A stretch of DNA of 16,847 bases from the NCBI GenBank assembly GCA_947448975.1, contig CANFPR010000007.1:1-16847 (forward strand). The letters run 5' to 3'. This DNA comes from Micrococcales bacterium. Its GTDB lineage: Bacteria > Actinomycetota > Actinomycetes > Actinomycetales > Microbacteriaceae. The notes below the pieces were generated by a model. That model was not told the origin of the DNA. It ran no database searches and was given only the letters and a program-made list of their open reading frames with translations. Made by a program: the position numbers and the translations under genes. The stretch's first letter is position 1. Each line of letters begins with the position of its first letter. This document shows, in pieces, positions 8,033 through 14,047 of the stretch.

Positions 8033-9393
8033 TGAACGAACCAGTAGTCGCAGCCGATCCAGCGGTTCTCGCGGGGCTCGACAACTATGTCAACCTGCCT
8101 GCAGCTCAGCAACCAATCTGGCCAGACCAGGCTGCTGTGTCGTCTGCTCGCGCAGAACTTTCGAAGCTACCTCCGCTGGTTTTTGCCGGTGAAGTAGATA
8201 TTTTGCGCACCCGCCTGGCGGCGGCAGCCGAAGGCAAAGCGTTCTTGCTTCAGGGCGGTGACTGCGCCGAGACTTTTGCCGACGCAACCGCCGACCGCAT
8301 TCGCAACCGCGTCAAGACCCTTCTGCAAATGGCGGTTGTGCTCACCTACGGCGCATCGCTTCCGGTTATCAAGATGGGTCGAATGGCTGGGCAGTTCGCC
8401 AAGCCTCGCTCATCGAACGATGAGACCCGCGAAGGTGTCACGCTTCCTGCCTACCGCGGTGACGCCGTCAACGGTTACGACTTCACCACCGAGTCGAGAA
8501 CCGCCAACCCTCAGCGACTGCTGAGCGCGTACCACACCAGCGCTTCGACCCTCAACCTGATTCGTGCCTTCACCCAGGGCGGTTTCGCCGACCTACGCTC
8601 GGTTCACGAATGGAACAGCGGGTTCACCAACAACCCGGCCAACGCTCGTTACGAATCGCTGGCCAAGGAAATCGACCGTGCCATCAAGTTCATGGCTGCC
8701 TGCGGCGCCGACTTCGATGCCCTAAAGACCACCGAATTCTACGTAAGCCACGAAGCTTTGCTGTTCGACTACGAACGCCCGATGACTCGAATCGACTCAC
8801 GAACGGGAACCCCTTACGACACATCAGGGCACCTGGTTTGGATCGGTGAGCGTACTCGTCAGCTCGATGGTGCTCACGTAGATTTCATGTCGCGCATTCG
8901 CAACCCGATTGGTGTAAAGCTCGGACCGAGCACCTCAACCGATGATGTGCTTGCCCTGATTGACAAGCTCGACCCAAACCGCGAGCCAGGTCGTCTTACT
9001 TTCATTAGTCGCATGGGTGCGCCTAAGATTCGCGAAGCGCTGCCTCGTTTGGTCGAGGCCGTACGCGACGCGGGCGCAAAACCGTTGTGGATCACCGACC
9101 CGATGCACGGCAACGGAATCACCACCAAGAATGGCTACAAATCCCGCCGATTCGACGACGTCATGGATGAGGTTCGTGGCTTCTTTGAAGTTCACCGCGC
9201 AGCCGGAACTGTACCCGGTGGTATTCACGTTGAGTTGACCGGTGATGACGTTGCCGAATGTCTCGGCGGTTCTGAGCACATTGACGAAGCGACACTCGAA
9301 GAACGTTACGAGTCGCTCTGCGACCCTCGTTTGAACCACTCGCAGTCGCTCGAATTGGCTTTCCTCGTTGCAGAGGCGCTCTCTAACCGCTAA
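8032..9393 (+). CDS. aroG: 3-deoxy-D-arabino-heptulosonate 7-phosphate synthase, class II
   Basis: First enzyme of the shikimate pathway: condenses phosphoenolpyruvate and erythrose 4-phosphate to DAHP. The 453 residues match the class II (plant-like/actinobacterial) length. Metal ligands are seen as Cys78 in QGGDC, His359 in DPMHGN, Glu401 in HVELTGDD and Asp431 in CDPRLN; these correspond to Cys87, His369, Glu411 and Asp441 of the Mycobacterium tuberculosis enzyme, with a constant offset of 9-10. Substrate-binding segments GRMAGQFAKPRS (116-127), GER (272-274) and VKLGP (295-299) are intact. The ATG at 8032 overlaps the plsC stop by one base. In mycobacteria this enzyme is feedback-regulated and partners with chorismate mutase; an N-terminal stretch before the barrel (about 1-65) is retained here. 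It converges on pknL with only 15 bases between the stops. Confidence 0.97.
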   Translation: MNEPVVAADPAVLAGLDNYVNLPAAQQPIWPDQAAVSSARAELSKLPPLVFAGEVDILRTRLAAAAEGKAFLLQGGDCAETFADATADRIRNRVKTLLQMAVVLTYGASLPVIKMGRMAGQFAKPRSSNDETREGVTLPAYRGDAVNGYDFTTESRTANPQRLLSAYHTSASTLNLIRAFTQGGFADLRSVHEWNSGFTNNPANARYESLAKEIDRAIKFMAACGADFDALKTTEFYVSHEALLFDYERPMTRIDSRTGTPYDTSGHLVWIGERTRQLDGAHVDFMSRIRNPIGVKLGPSTSTDDVLALIDKLDPNREPGRLTFISRMGAPKIREALPRLVEAVRDAGAKPLWITDPMHGNGITTKNGYKSRRFDDVMDEVRGFFEVHRAAGTVPGGIHVELTGDDVAECLGGSEHIDEATLEERYESLCDPRLNHSQSLELAFLVAEALSNR

Positions 9394-9408
9394 ACGGTTT
9401 GTGATTGG

Positions 9409-11319
9409 CTATCGGCTAACTATGGTGACTTTGTCGCCACGGTGCAGCACGGTTCCAGCTGGCACCGAAACCGACTTGACCCGGTAGATACCCCACTTGG
9501 TACTGAGTTTGTCGGTATCAACCACAACCACGAGTCCAATCGCCTTCAAGGCCGACTGAGCTGCCGCGATTGTTTCTCCAACCACCTTGGGCATCGTCAC
9601 TCGATCTGATCCCTTAGAAACCGTTAGTTCGACACTGCCGTTTTCGCCGAGCGGTTGAGTGAGCGGAACCAGCGAAATAACCTGACCGGCCGGCACCGTA
9701 TCTGAGTACTCGGTCTTTACCGAATCGACTGTGAGCCCGGCCGTGGTTAGCAGTGCGACTGCGGCTTCTTGAGTGATGCCCGCCACCGAAGGAATCGGGC
9801 CAAGAGAAACCTTTAGCGTTACCGAGCTGCCAGCGGCAATCTTCTTCGAGTCGGAACCCGTGTAATCGAATACGGTTCCGGCCGCGGCATCGTTGAACCA
9901 GGCGTCGGCTCCACCAAACACAAAACCAGCCTTGGTTATCTCGATGGTTGCTTCGGCAAGGTTCTTTCCAATCAAGCTTGGCACAGCCTTCAACTCCGGC
10001 CCAAGCGACACGACGAGCTTTAGGTTGCCGCCAGAGAATACGAGTGCACCAGCGGCCGGCTCGCTGCGAATAATCTTGCCCTGCGCGATCGTGGAGGAGA
10101 ACTCGTTGGTTACCGACACGGTCTGGTTTAGATCGCGAACGGCTGCCTGAGCCGCCGCAACCGTTCGATTCGTCAAAGTTGGCAGAGCCTTGAGTGCACC
10201 CGGGCCTGCCCCGAACCACCATCCAAGGGTTGCGGCGAGGGTTACCACTGCCAGAGTAGAAATCAACCATCGCCAAAAGTGTGAACCGGTAAACCTCGAA
10301 AACGGTAGTTCGTCTTCGGTGACGGCCATGTCAATCAGTGTGGTTTCGTTTGCACCGTGAATGAGGCCGGTTTGGTCGCCCGTATTCAAAACGGTGGTGG
10401 CGTTGGACCCGGCCGAGATTGCCTGGGTTGCCGCCGAGTCGGTAATCGAAGGGGCGAGAGCTTGAGATGCAACGGGGGTCGCTGGACGGTTTTGAAGACC
10501 GCCCTTAATGTTTCGTAGGTAAGAAAGCAGCTCGAATGCATTCTCGGGTCTGTCATCGGGGTTGATTTCGGTGCACCAGAGCACCATCTCGTCGACATCT
10601 GGCGAAATGCCGGCAACGCTCGAGCTTGGGGCTGGCACACGTGAAGTGGTGTGCGCATTGGCCACCTGCGCTGCGGTGTCGCCGGTGTAAGGCTGCGACG
10701 AGGTGAGCAATTCAAATGCCAGGATGCCAACCGCATACACATCTACGCGCTTGTCTGACTGCCCCTTTGAGACGAGCTCAGGAGCCAGATAGGCTGCGGT
10801 ACCAATCAGTTGGCTAGAGGTAGCTGCCGATACCGGCCGGGCCAGCCCAAAGTCGCTCAGCTTGATGCGGCCATCGTCGGCCAAAAGAACATTCTCGGGC
10901 TTTATGTCTCGGTGCACTATGCCGGCTCGATGGGCTGCATCTAGCCCCTGCAGTACCTGTTCAAGGATGCCGACAACCTTGGCCTGAGGAATCGCGCCGA
11001 AATCGTTTAGCACGTCTCTCAGGGTTCGCCCTGCCACGTATTCCATCACCAGATAAGGCGAGCCACTGTCGGAGCCCTGGTCGAAGATGTTGACGAGGTT
11101 TGGGTGGTTCAGATTCGCGGCCAGTACTGCTTCACGTTCGAAGCGCTCTAAGAAGCTGGGGTCTTCGGCCAGGTGCGGGTGAATGACCTTGATTGCCACC
11201 TGACGCTGCAGGCGAAGATCTTCTGCCAGAAAAACCTTGGCCATACCCCCGGATGCGAGTGGGCGAATGATTCGGTAGCGCTCGCCGAGCACTCGATCGT
11301 CGAAGGGGGATTGGTTCAT
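9409..11319 (-). CDS. pknL: PknL-type Ser/Thr protein kinase with four PASTA repeats
   Basis: Membrane-bound Hanks-type kinase of 636 residues from the chosen ATG. The kinase domain (about 15-270) has a Gly-rich loop ASGGMAKV, Lys44, HRDIKPEN (His136-Asn143, catalytic Asp138), DFG (Asp156) and APE (179-181). A low-complexity Ala/Thr/Ser juxtamembrane linker and one transmembrane helix (about 348-370) follow. Four extracellular PASTA repeats lie at about 378-441, 444-508, 509-570 and 573-635. PASTA repeats in this family bind muropeptides or lipid II, so a wall-sensing role is likely. The frame is open to a TTG at 11340, but a -10-like TATCCT at 11333-11328 would lie downstream of that codon and five bases before GTG (11322)/ATG (11319); the kinase would then be leaderless. 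Position next to an Rv2175c homologue and aroG supports PknL over PknB. Confidence 0.93.
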   Translation of the reverse strand: MNQSPFDDRVLGERYRIIRPLASGGMAKVFLAEDLRLQRQVAIKVIHPHLAEDPSFLERFEREAVLAANLNHPNLVNIFDQGSDSGSPYLVMEYVAGRTLRDVLNDFGAIPQAKVVGILEQVLQGLDAAHRAGIVHRDIKPENVLLADDGRIKLSDFGLARPVSAATSSQLIGTAAYLAPELVSKGQSDKRVDVYAVGILAFELLTSSQPYTGDTAAQVANAHTTSRVPAPSSSVAGISPDVDEMVLWCTEINPDDRPENAFELLSYLRNIKGGLQNRPATPVASQALAPSITDSAATQAISAGSNATTVLNTGDQTGLIHGANETTLIDMAVTEDELPFSRFTGSHFWRWLISTLAVVTLAATLGWWFGAGPGALKALPTLTNRTVAAAQAAVRDLNQTVSVTNEFSSTIAQGKIIRSEPAAGALVFSGGNLKLVVSLGPELKAVPSLIGKNLAEATIEITKAGFVFGGADAWFNDAAAGTVFDYTGSDSKKIAAGSSVTLKVSLGPIPSVAGITQEAAVALLTTAGLTVDSVKTEYSDTVPAGQVISLVPLTQPLGENGSVELTVSKGSDRVTMPKVVGETIAAAQSALKAIGLVVVVDTDKLSTKWGIYRVKSVSVPAGTVLHRGDKVTIVSR

Positions 11320-11327
11320 CACAGCTA

Positions 11328-11333
11328 AGGATA
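11328..11333 (-). promoter_or_regulatory. -10-like element for leaderless pknL
   Basis: On the minus strand TATCCT is followed by five bases and then GTG ATG. This is the distance expected if transcription begins at the start codon. There is no Shine-Dalgarno sequence before either codon, which fits leaderless translation and argues against the upstream TTG at 11340 as start. Confidence 0.45.
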
Positions 11334-11390
11334 CCGCCAACTGTTTTTCAGGTGTTTCGTGGATGACGCATGTTGTGGCACTCTTAACGG

Positions 11391-11735
11391 GTGAGTGATG
11401 TTTTTTCTTCAGTCGATTTCATCGACTACGACCGTGCCGGCGAACTACTAGGTATTTCGGTGGGCAAGGTTAGGCGTTTGGTTGAAGACCATTCGCTGGT
11501 TTCGGTTAGACGCGGAACCGACCGACTTATTCCTGCAGAAACCATCGTCGACGGCGAGCCGCTGCACAGCCTGCGCGGCACCATCATCATGTTGATTGAC
11601 TGTGGCCTAAAGCTTGACGATGCGGTTGAGTGGCTCTACACCGAGAACGATATTCTTGAAACCACACCCATGGCTTCGCTGCTGGCAGGGCACAAATCTC
11701 CCGTGCGCCGAGCCGCTCAATTCCTGGCTCAGTAA
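11391..11735 (+). CDS. Rv2175c-like winged-helix DNA-binding protein
   Basis: Small DNA-binding protein of 114 residues. Residues about 10-50 form a helix-turn-helix (YDRAGELLGISVGKVRRLVEDHSLVS), and the next segment (RRGTDRLIPAETIVDGEPLHSLRGTI) resembles what I recall of Rv2175c of M. tuberculosis, a known PknL substrate. The C-terminal part (DDAVEWLYTENDIL...VRRAAQFLAQ) also fits that family. It lies divergent to pknL with 71 bases between start codons, the arrangement expected for a kinase-substrate pair. The GTG at 11391 has no Shine-Dalgarno, so translation may be leaderless, though the -10 is not clear. The nearby ATG at 11398 is out of frame. The N-terminal tail before the fold is short and contains Ser2, Ser6 and Ser7 but no Thr. 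Target genes cannot be inferred. Confidence 0.87.
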   Translation: MSDVFSSVDFIDYDRAGELLGISVGKVRRLVEDHSLVSVRRGTDRLIPAETIVDGEPLHSLRGTIIMLIDCGLKLDDAVEWLYTENDILETTPMASLLAGHKSPVRRAAQFLAQ

Positions 11736-11750
11736 CAGCTGATTTAGTTC

Positions 11751-12866
11751 TTAGGCCTGGCGGTTGATTACCCGCATGGCCAGTTCACGCAGTTGAATTT
11801 TTGCGGTGCCATCAAGTTGAAGTTGCTCTAGGGCGCTGAGGCTTTCGTTTGCGAGCTCTTCGATCATCTGCTCGGTCTTGGCCAATGCCCCCGATTCTTT
11901 GATGGCCTGCTGAAGAAAGACAATCTGCTCTGCTTCGAGCGTGCGACTCATCAGAAGTTCGTCGAACACCTTGCCGACGCTAGGGGTAAGTGCCTCTCGA
12001 GTTAAGGCAACCAAAACGGTGCGCTTACCTTCTCTGAGATCGTCGCCGGTTGGTTTGCCGGTGACGGCAGAGTCACCAAAAACTCCCAGGATGTCGTCGC
12101 GAAGCTGAAAAGCCATGCCGAGCGGAATACCAAATGCCGATAATCCTCGCAGGGTCGACGGGTCTGCGCCCGCAAAGGCGGCACCGATGAGTAGCGGGGC
12201 TTCGATGCTGTACTTGGCGGTCTTGTAGAGAATGACTCGGTTGGCGCGGCCGACCGCGCCTTCGACGTCGCGGGTTGGCGCGGCGTTTTCTTCGAGAACG
12301 TCGAGGTACTGCCCAGCCATAACCTCAACGCGCATTTTTGAGAACTCGTCGCGGCAGGCTGCTTCGATTTGAGCGTTAGGGGAGTTTAGAAGTGCTCCAC
12401 CAAAGATTTCGCTGCTCCAAGCGAGCATTAGGTCGCCTACCAGCACCGATCCGGCTTGACCGAAACGCTCGGGGCTGCCTGCCCACTGGCTTTGACCGTG
12501 CATGGCTTCGAAGCGTTTGTGAATCGATGGCACTCCGCGGCGGGTGTCGCTCTGATCGAGAAGGTCGTCGTGCACGAGTGCCGCGCCGTGGAACATCTCG
12601 AGCGCTGCACCGATGCCAACCAAAGCCTGGGCCGATTGGGTTCGCTGGGCGTGGTCTTGCTGAAAACTTGAAATGTCTAAACAGGCCACCCAAGCCCAGT
12701 AGCAGAAGAGAGCTCTAAACCGCTTGCCGCCGGCCAGCAAATCTTTGGTGTAGTCGAGAATCACGGTGAGGTCGGGGGAGATCGCAGTGAACTCGTGCTT
12801 TCGCTGCTCGCAAAAGTCATCTAGCTGCTTCTGCACCAGATCTAGCAATACCTTGGTCTCACTCAC
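11751..12866 (-). CDS. idsA: Polyprenyl (probably geranylgeranyl) diphosphate synthase
   Basis: Trans-isoprenyl diphosphate synthase of 371 residues that condenses isopentenyl diphosphate onto allylic diphosphates. The first Asp-rich motif is HDDLLD (Asp100, Asp101, Asp104) followed by RRG; the second is QLRDDILGVFGD (Asp257, Asp258). GGKR at 46-49, KTA at 215-217 and GKPTGDDLREGKRT at 270-283 complete the active site. Ala at the fifth position before the first Asp-rich motif, rather than an aromatic residue, suggests products of C20 or longer, so GGPP for carotenoids or quinones is likely. The start is GTG at 12866 with no clear Shine-Dalgarno; TAGGCT six bases upstream suggests a leaderless transcript. 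The gene corresponds in place and orientation to idsA2 near pknL in mycobacteria. It converges with the Rv2175c-like gene, 15 bases apart. Confidence 0.93.
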   Translation of the reverse strand: MSETKVLLDLVQKQLDDFCEQRKHEFTAISPDLTVILDYTKDLLAGGKRFRALFCYWAWVACLDISSFQQDHAQRTQSAQALVGIGAALEMFHGAALVHDDLLDQSDTRRGVPSIHKRFEAMHGQSQWAGSPERFGQAGSVLVGDLMLAWSSEIFGGALLNSPNAQIEAACRDEFSKMRVEVMAGQYLDVLEENAAPTRDVEGAVGRANRVILYKTAKYSIEAPLLIGAAFAGADPSTLRGLSAFGIPLGMAFQLRDDILGVFGDSAVTGKPTGDDLREGKRTVLVALTREALTPSVGKVFDELLMSRTLEAEQIVFLQQAIKESGALAKTEQMIEELANESLSALEQLQLDGTAKIQLRELAMRVINRQA

Positions 12867-12872
12867 GCCAAT

Positions 12873-12878
12873 AGCCTA
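12873..12878 (-). promoter_or_regulatory. -10-like element for leaderless idsA
   Basis: On the minus strand TAGGCT is followed by ATTGGC and then the GTG start. The six-base spacing puts the transcript start at or next to the start codon. No purine-rich ribosome site lies in between, so a leaderless mRNA is the simplest reading. Confidence 0.5.
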
Positions 12879-12894
12879 ACTGCTCGCCGAGCCA

Positions 12895-12900
12895 TAGTAT
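12895..12900 (+). promoter_or_regulatory. Possible -10 element for the DUF3040 gene
   Basis: TAGTAT lies 35 bases before the ATG and fits TANNNT. A transcript start near 12907 would give a leader carrying the GGAG at 12926-12929. It shares the 68-base divergent gap with the idsA promoter, so the two may interfere. The -35 is not convincing. Confidence 0.35.
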
Positions 12901-12934
12901 TGAAAGCAAGTAGTTCATCAACAACGGAGCAATC

Positions 12935-13294
12935 ATGGCCCTCTCAGAGCACGAACAGCGCGTTCTCGATGAGCTTGAGCGCGGGCTTTATGCCGAAGAC
13001 GCAAAGTTTGCCACCAAGGTAGCTTCTGGCGGAAATCCGGCTAGAAAGCTGGTAGCTGGCGCGCTGATCGCGGTAGTTGGTCTGTCGGTCTTGGTTTTCG
13101 CTGTGATTATTCAGCTCATGGTTATCGGCCTGGTTGCCTTTGCCCTCATGCTTGCCGGTCTCGTGGTGGCAACCTCAGGCAACAGCAAGCCTCGGCCCAC
13201 CGCTACCAAGCAACCAGGCCCTAAGGTCAAGCCAAACAAGTCGGGTGGCGGCTCGTTCTTCGAAGATCGCTGGGATAAACGCTCGGGTCAGTAG
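12935..13294 (+). CDS. DUF3040 membrane protein
   Basis: Small integral membrane protein of 119 residues, function unknown. The N terminus, MALSEHEQRVLDELERGL, is the hallmark of the actinobacterial DUF3040 family. Two closely spaced hydrophobic segments follow at about 38-58 and 60-80, probably a helical hairpin. The C-terminal tail is basic, rich in Pro, Lys and Gly, and ends in FFEDRWDKR, similar to the short charged motif at the end of other members. The ATG at 12935 has GGAG five bases upstream. Members often sit just before mraZ in the dcw cluster (Rv2169c in M. tuberculosis), and this one does too, but a strong terminator separates it from mraZ, so it is its own transcription unit. A role near the division or wall machinery is only suggested by position. 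Confidence 0.87.
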   Translation: MALSEHEQRVLDELERGLYAEDAKFATKVASGGNPARKLVAGALIAVVGLSVLVFAVIIQLMVIGLVAFALMLAGLVVATSGNSKPRPTATKQPGPKVKPNKSGGGSFFEDRWDKRSGQ

Positions 13295-13313
13295 GCCAAT
13301 TTAGCGCGGCGCG

Positions 13314-13337
13314 TACCCCTCCGGGGGTATTTTTTTT
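13314..13337 (+). terminator. Intrinsic terminator after the DUF3040 gene
   Basis: Perfect six-base-pair stem TACCCC (13314-13319) with GGGGTA (13324-13329), loop TCCG, followed at once by eight T residues (13330-13337). It lies 20 bases after the stop codon and isolates the dcw cluster from upstream transcription. Confidence 0.88.
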
Positions 13338-13464
13338 GCCCAAATTTTGCGCTATCGTCAATATTCGCTCCATTTTGCACCACCGCTTTTTTGCCAATAA
13401 ATAACTGATTGTTACCCAAACGATATCGAAAATACCCACGCAATTCACGCTATTTTGGCAACTG
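13338..13464. other. AT-rich intergenic segment before the mraZ operator
   Basis: This 127-base stretch, clearly richer in A and T than the coding DNA around it, lies between the terminator and the mraZ repeat array and probably holds the dcw promoter. The string TTTTTTGCC occurs at the terminator end and again at about 13387-13395. Candidate hexamers TTGTTA (13409-13414) and TATTTT (13451-13456) are present, but no -35/-10 pair at 16-18 base spacing is convincing. No open reading frame on either strand looks coding. Confidence 0.4.
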
Positions 13465-13489
13465 AGTGGAGTAAAGTGGTAGAAAGTGC
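13465..13489 (+). promoter_or_regulatory. Candidate MraZ operator (three direct repeats)
   Basis: AGTGG (13465-13469), AGTGG (13475-13479) and AGTGC (13485-13489) repeat with an exact 10-base period, one helical turn, 30 bases before the mraZ ATG. Known MraZ boxes are short G-rich repeats with five-base spacers (TGGG-N5 in Escherichia coli, GTG-containing boxes in other bacteria), so this array is very likely the autoregulatory site. A TANNNT hexamer, TAAAGT at 13472-13477, lies within the array, so binding could block promoter use. Confidence 0.7.
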
Positions 13490-13518
13490 AGCACCAAGGA
13501 GAAGAAAGGAGGATCGTG

Positions 13519-13950
13519 ATGTTTTCAGGTGAATACGAGCTCAAGCTCGACGACAAGGGACGCATGATTCTCCCTGCCAAACTTCGCGAAGAATTCCAGG
13601 GCGGCCTCTACCTAACCCGAGGCCAAGAAGGCTGCATCTTCGTGTACACGAGCGCCTACTTCAACGAACTGATTTCAAACATGGATGCGGCTGCGCTCAC
13701 CACTTCGGAGCAGCGCGCGTTTCTCCGCCTCTTCCTTTCGGGTGCTAAGAACGAACTTCCAGACCGCCAGGGCCGCATCAACATTGCGTCGACTCTGCGC
13801 ACCTACGCACAGCTAGAACGCGAACTGATTGTTATCGGCGTGCGCACTCACCTTGAGATCTGGGACCGCGAACTTTGGTTGCAGTATCAGGCCCGCGAAG
13901 AAGCAGCATTCGCCAACCGCGACGGGGAGGTGATTCCGGGAATCTTCTAG
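13519..13950 (+). CDS. mraZ: Transcriptional regulator MraZ
   Basis: First gene of the division and cell wall cluster: a ring-forming DNA-binding protein with two SpoVT/AbrB-like swapped-hairpin domains that represses its own operon in studied bacteria. It has 143 residues, the standard length. The two conserved DxxGR motifs are DDKGR at 11-15 and DRQGR at 82-86, one per repeat half. The frame is open upstream to GTG 13486, but the ATG at 13519 is preferred: AGGAGG at 13507-13512 stands six bases before it, MFSGEYELKLDDKGR is the usual MraZ N terminus, and the longer form would begin inside the third operator repeat. GTG 13516 is only three bases from the ribosome site. rsmH follows after a 97-base gap holding a structured leader. 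Confidence 0.96.
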   Translation: MFSGEYELKLDDKGRMILPAKLREEFQGGLYLTRGQEGCIFVYTSAYFNELISNMDAAALTTSEQRAFLRLFLSGAKNELPDRQGRINIASTLRTYAQLERELIVIGVRTHLEIWDRELWLQYQAREEAAFANRDGEVIPGIF

Positions 13951-14017
13951 CCCACCAGCTAGATCTCCAGCCGATGAGAACCGACCTTCTTCCCCTAGGT
14001 CGGAATCGCGGATGGGG
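13946..14017 (+). ncRNA. Structured leader between mraZ and rsmH (mraW RNA-like candidate)
   Basis: The gap holds two stem-loops: TCTAGC/GCTAGA (13946-13951 with 13958-13963), overlapping the mraZ stop, and CCGACCT/AGGTCGG (13981-13987 with 13997-14003), a perfect seven-pair stem with loop TCTTCCCCT. The loop CCCC (13992-13995) can pair with GGGG at 14014-14017, which would make a pseudoknot, or with GGGG at 14041-14044 just before the rsmH ATG. I recall a comparative-genomics motif called mraW RNA upstream of this gene in actinobacteria; position and lineage agree, but I cannot check the consensus here. Confidence 0.45.
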
Positions 14018-14047
14018 TTCTAGAAAGTGGGAGAGAAACCGGGGCTT

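Noticed and set aside
9385..9399. AACCG/CGGTT hairpin over the aroG stop as a terminator
   Set aside because: Only five base pairs and no T tract. Too weak to call, although a terminator is expected between convergent aroG and pknL.
9614..10276. 220-residue minus-strand frame overlapping pknL out of register
   Set aside because: Gly/Ser/Arg-rich translation, fully inside the PASTA region of pknL, whose own frame is complete.
13486..13518. Eleven-residue N-terminal extension of MraZ from GTG 13486
   Set aside because: It would translate the ribosome-binding site and part of the operator repeat; ATG 13519 has ideal spacing and gives the standard family length.
13227..13580. Minus-strand 117-residue frame across the DUF3040-mraZ gap
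   Set aside because: It runs through the terminator, the AT-rich promoter segment and the mraZ ribosome site, and has no recognisable protein features.
14027..14047. GTG start for rsmH seven codons upstream
   Set aside because: Possible, but the added residues are not typical of the family. ATG 14048 preferred with moderate certainty.
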